Shown: positions 5,601 to 5,842 of the stretch, in pieces | How positions within the stretch are numbered: position 1 is the stretch's first letter | Layout: each line of letters begins with the position of its first letter | NCBI GenBank assembly: GCA_002713885.1 | Contig: PAVC01000022.1 | Span: forward strand, 21,401-27,242 | DNA length: 5,842 nucleotides | Origin: Fidelibacterota bacterium | GTDB lineage: Bacteria; Fidelibacterota; Marinisomatia; Marinisomatales; UBA1611 | Direction of reading: 5' to 3' | Notes under the pieces: generated by a model | Told to the model about the DNA's origin: nothing | The model's database searches: none | The model's input: the letters and a program-made list of their open reading frames with translations, nothing else | Made by a program: the position numbers and the translations under genes

Positions 5601-5842
5601 GATGGAGAGTGTCCCTCATACTCATCCTCATTATAATGGTGCCAATCTTCACCTTTCAGTGAAACAGCAGAAAATTTAACGCCGATGTTGTTGAACTTAT
5701 GTGCTATCCTGAAAGTATTTTTCTCGAGAGGTATCGTGCTTTTCTGGTTTAGGTATCCTCTTTGAATATTAAACTTAGTCCCTTGCGATCTTAATGGAGA
5801 GCTTGTAACGATGTTTAAAACACCACTGTGTGCATTCGGGCC
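2678..5842 (-). CDS. TonB-dependent outer-membrane receptor with calcium-site-like repeats, 5' part cut by the window edge
   Basis: The frame is open from the right edge to the TAG at 2678-2680, giving 1,054 residues. The ATG at 5524 (residue 107) is internal, because the residues before it are clearly receptor sequence. The first visible block, GPNAHSGVLNIVTSSP (1-16), is the end of a TonB plug domain. Amphipathic beta strands of the 22-strand barrel follow, with family-like segments SPKVGLSYKP (694-703), KAFNTPSNQALFLDI (715-729) and STWELGYKG (806-814). The C-terminus, NNLLDHRHIEI to LETKF, ends in Phe as expected for BAM-dependent insertion. The signal peptide and TonB box lie outside the window. 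Two large Asp/Asn/Gly-rich insertions, about residues 80-340 and 467-626, contain DGIDNDxDGxIDE repeats resembling thrombospondin type 3 or EF-hand calcium loops. A smaller one lies near 853-877. By strand counting all face the cell exterior. The substrate (siderophore, B12, glycan or peptide) cannot be deduced, and no SusD partner is visible downstream. Confidence 0.93.
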   Translation of the reverse strand, partial: GPNAHSGVLNIVTSSPLRSQGTKFNIQRGYLNQKSTIPLEKNTFRIAHKFNNIGVKFSAVSLKGEDWHHYNEDEYEGHSPSFIGRANFVHNRIEDGAIGGESGSPRMPVEWLEGEIDDNGIDDNGNGFVDENLDWGSGDFTDWTGPKIGDGIDNRPFPDAEAGSPIIDSLMVAEALDDPYGRYFLENGIILYALGYDDVGRGYIDGIDNDGDGAIDEGIDKGIDEPGEIWFDGVDNDNDGEIDEYDEIGSEWLDRFGNYYGHWDTNKGGFGEYKFDDHGNIIFDTNSNGIYNDSWGSDGIDNDDDGMIDENDESDFVINYGGLPKLMEDANDDGIKDFPDFNVKNVRYDFRMDWEPNSDITASFSHGYAWAKNINITGIARYLADGWVYRYYQSKLRYKNLFLQTYLNTSYSGSSDHPTRNLATGSLIYDRSQKFSLQLQHYIERFNGDLRFVWGVDYFLTLPDTRGTILSDRKMSDYRDNNGNGEAGSPNHFYDENDSFFYETGESYRNIDSLNQISNYSPVAAWGSNPYDAAIFGSDNVSGAIKDKIDNDHDSDDFNDIDGNGFPWTDNNGNGLFDAGIDAIEEGARLVNGTHIFVFADGIDNDGDGKIDENIDEGIDEAAEDNRYKVNEFGAYYQLNWKINEKLEFIQATRLDVHDRLTKFIEFNNDGYNDSYSPLNWNFNFNKTDGLQVSPKVGLSYKPKENQNWRLTWAKAFNTPSNQALFLDIFVTRFSIFKVFARGSNGGYNYTQNSSGQNVWYDPFEGFYRPMNPDLIYFFPSVDPKIKGYFQGKLTDQPELESEKVSTWELGYKGRLASNIFGTLDVYTSHYNSFVSGATFITPLVIKKSILTDDYNQNGITNIDGADGTITINDQEDYDQALETWRQGLEGVASIGDTLPGVPTPVVIGYLNYGDVDVWGFDASLAVFLSRKWNMDITYSYMGTTEFSNPLTKAKESVNSPKHKAGFKLQFNPIKYPLTVSLNGRYVDGFNWSSGIYFGKINSYGIFDLHLGYEINKYLKMNFTINNLLDHRHIEIIGGPSLGRVMMIRLETKF
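3212..3286 (-). repeat. Third, degenerate Asp/Asn-rich loop segment within the receptor
   Basis: The segment DDYNQNGITNIDGADGTITI followed by NDQED shares the Asp/Asn/Gly spacing of the better repeats but lacks a complete DxDxDG core. It lies between predicted barrel strands near receptor residues 853-877, and may be a worn or divergent calcium-loop segment. Confidence 0.45.
3980..4195 (-). repeat. Second cluster of Asp-rich calcium-site-like repeats within the receptor
   Basis: The best copy (3980-4042) reads DGIDNDGDGKIDE followed by NIDEGIDE and closely matches the copy at 5168-5230. Degenerate units IDNDHDSDDFNDIDGNG and TDNNGNGLFDAGID precede it (4097-4195). Together they sit in a large loop between two predicted barrel strands. 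Confidence 0.78.
4904..5494 (-). repeat. First cluster of Asp-rich calcium-site-like repeats within the receptor
   Basis: At least four copies of a DGIDNDxDGxIDE-type unit are encoded at 5450-5494 (degenerate, DDNGIDDNGNGFVDE), 5168-5230 (with an added IDKGIDE extension), 5102-5149 (DGVDNDNDGEIDEYDE) and 4904-4951 (DGIDNDDDGMIDENDE). A weaker DTNSNGIYND lies at 4964-4993. The DxDxDGxI core matches the ligand pattern of thrombospondin type 3 and EF-hand-like calcium loops. The DNA appears on the plus strand as recurring variants of catcattatcaattccatc. Units are interspersed, not tandem. Confidence 0.8.

Noticed and set aside
1..5842. Mobile element, phage, toxin-antitoxin or defence system
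   Set aside because: No transposase, integrase, nuclease, terminal inverted repeats or toxin-antitoxin-like pair is recognisable; the zinc-ribbon/DUF3467 pair is small and co-transcribed, but DUF3467 is not a known antitoxin family.

Overview
The window is AT-rich bacterial DNA with compact gene spacing. It most resembles the FCB group, and among these a Marinimicrobia/SAR406-like (Neomarinimicrobiota) genome. Three things point that way: a TonB-dependent outer-membrane receptor packed with DGIDNDGDG-type acidic repeats, a DUF3467 protein (common in Bacteroidetes and relatives), and a methylmalonyl-CoA mutase large subunit of the kind without a fused B12 domain. This placement is inference from protein character; no rRNA or other phylogenetic marker is present.

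Layout from left to right: (1) the N-terminal 137 residues of a methylmalonyl-CoA mutase large subunit on the minus strand, cut by the left edge; (2) a 95-bp divergent intergenic region with a plausible minus-strand promoter; (3) a 180-residue plus-strand protein resembling half of a GT9-type glycosyltransferase (DUF6913-like); (4) a 137-bp AT-rich spacer with a plausible plus-strand promoter and a good ribosome binding site; (5) a tight two-gene plus-strand operon, an acidic zinc-ribbon protein followed by a DUF3467 protein; (6) a minus-strand PAP2 membrane phosphatase whose stop codon overlaps that of the DUF3467 gene; (7) a 165-bp spacer with a long inverted repeat, probably the transcription end of the next gene; (8) a minus-strand TonB-dependent receptor filling the right half and cut by the right edge. 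Its reading frame is open past its first visible ATG all the way to the edge, so at least 106 more residues, including the end of the plug domain, belong to it.

The genes do not form one obvious pathway. The mutase belongs to propionate/succinate carbon metabolism, the receptor and phosphatase to the envelope, and the zinc-ribbon/DUF3467 pair has no known role. I see no tRNA, rRNA, CRISPR array, insertion sequence, phage gene or recognisable defence system. The most interesting items are the calcium-site-like repeats concentrated in presumed surface loops of the receptor, the zinc-ribbon/DUF3467 operon, and the mutase with an unusually short N-terminus.
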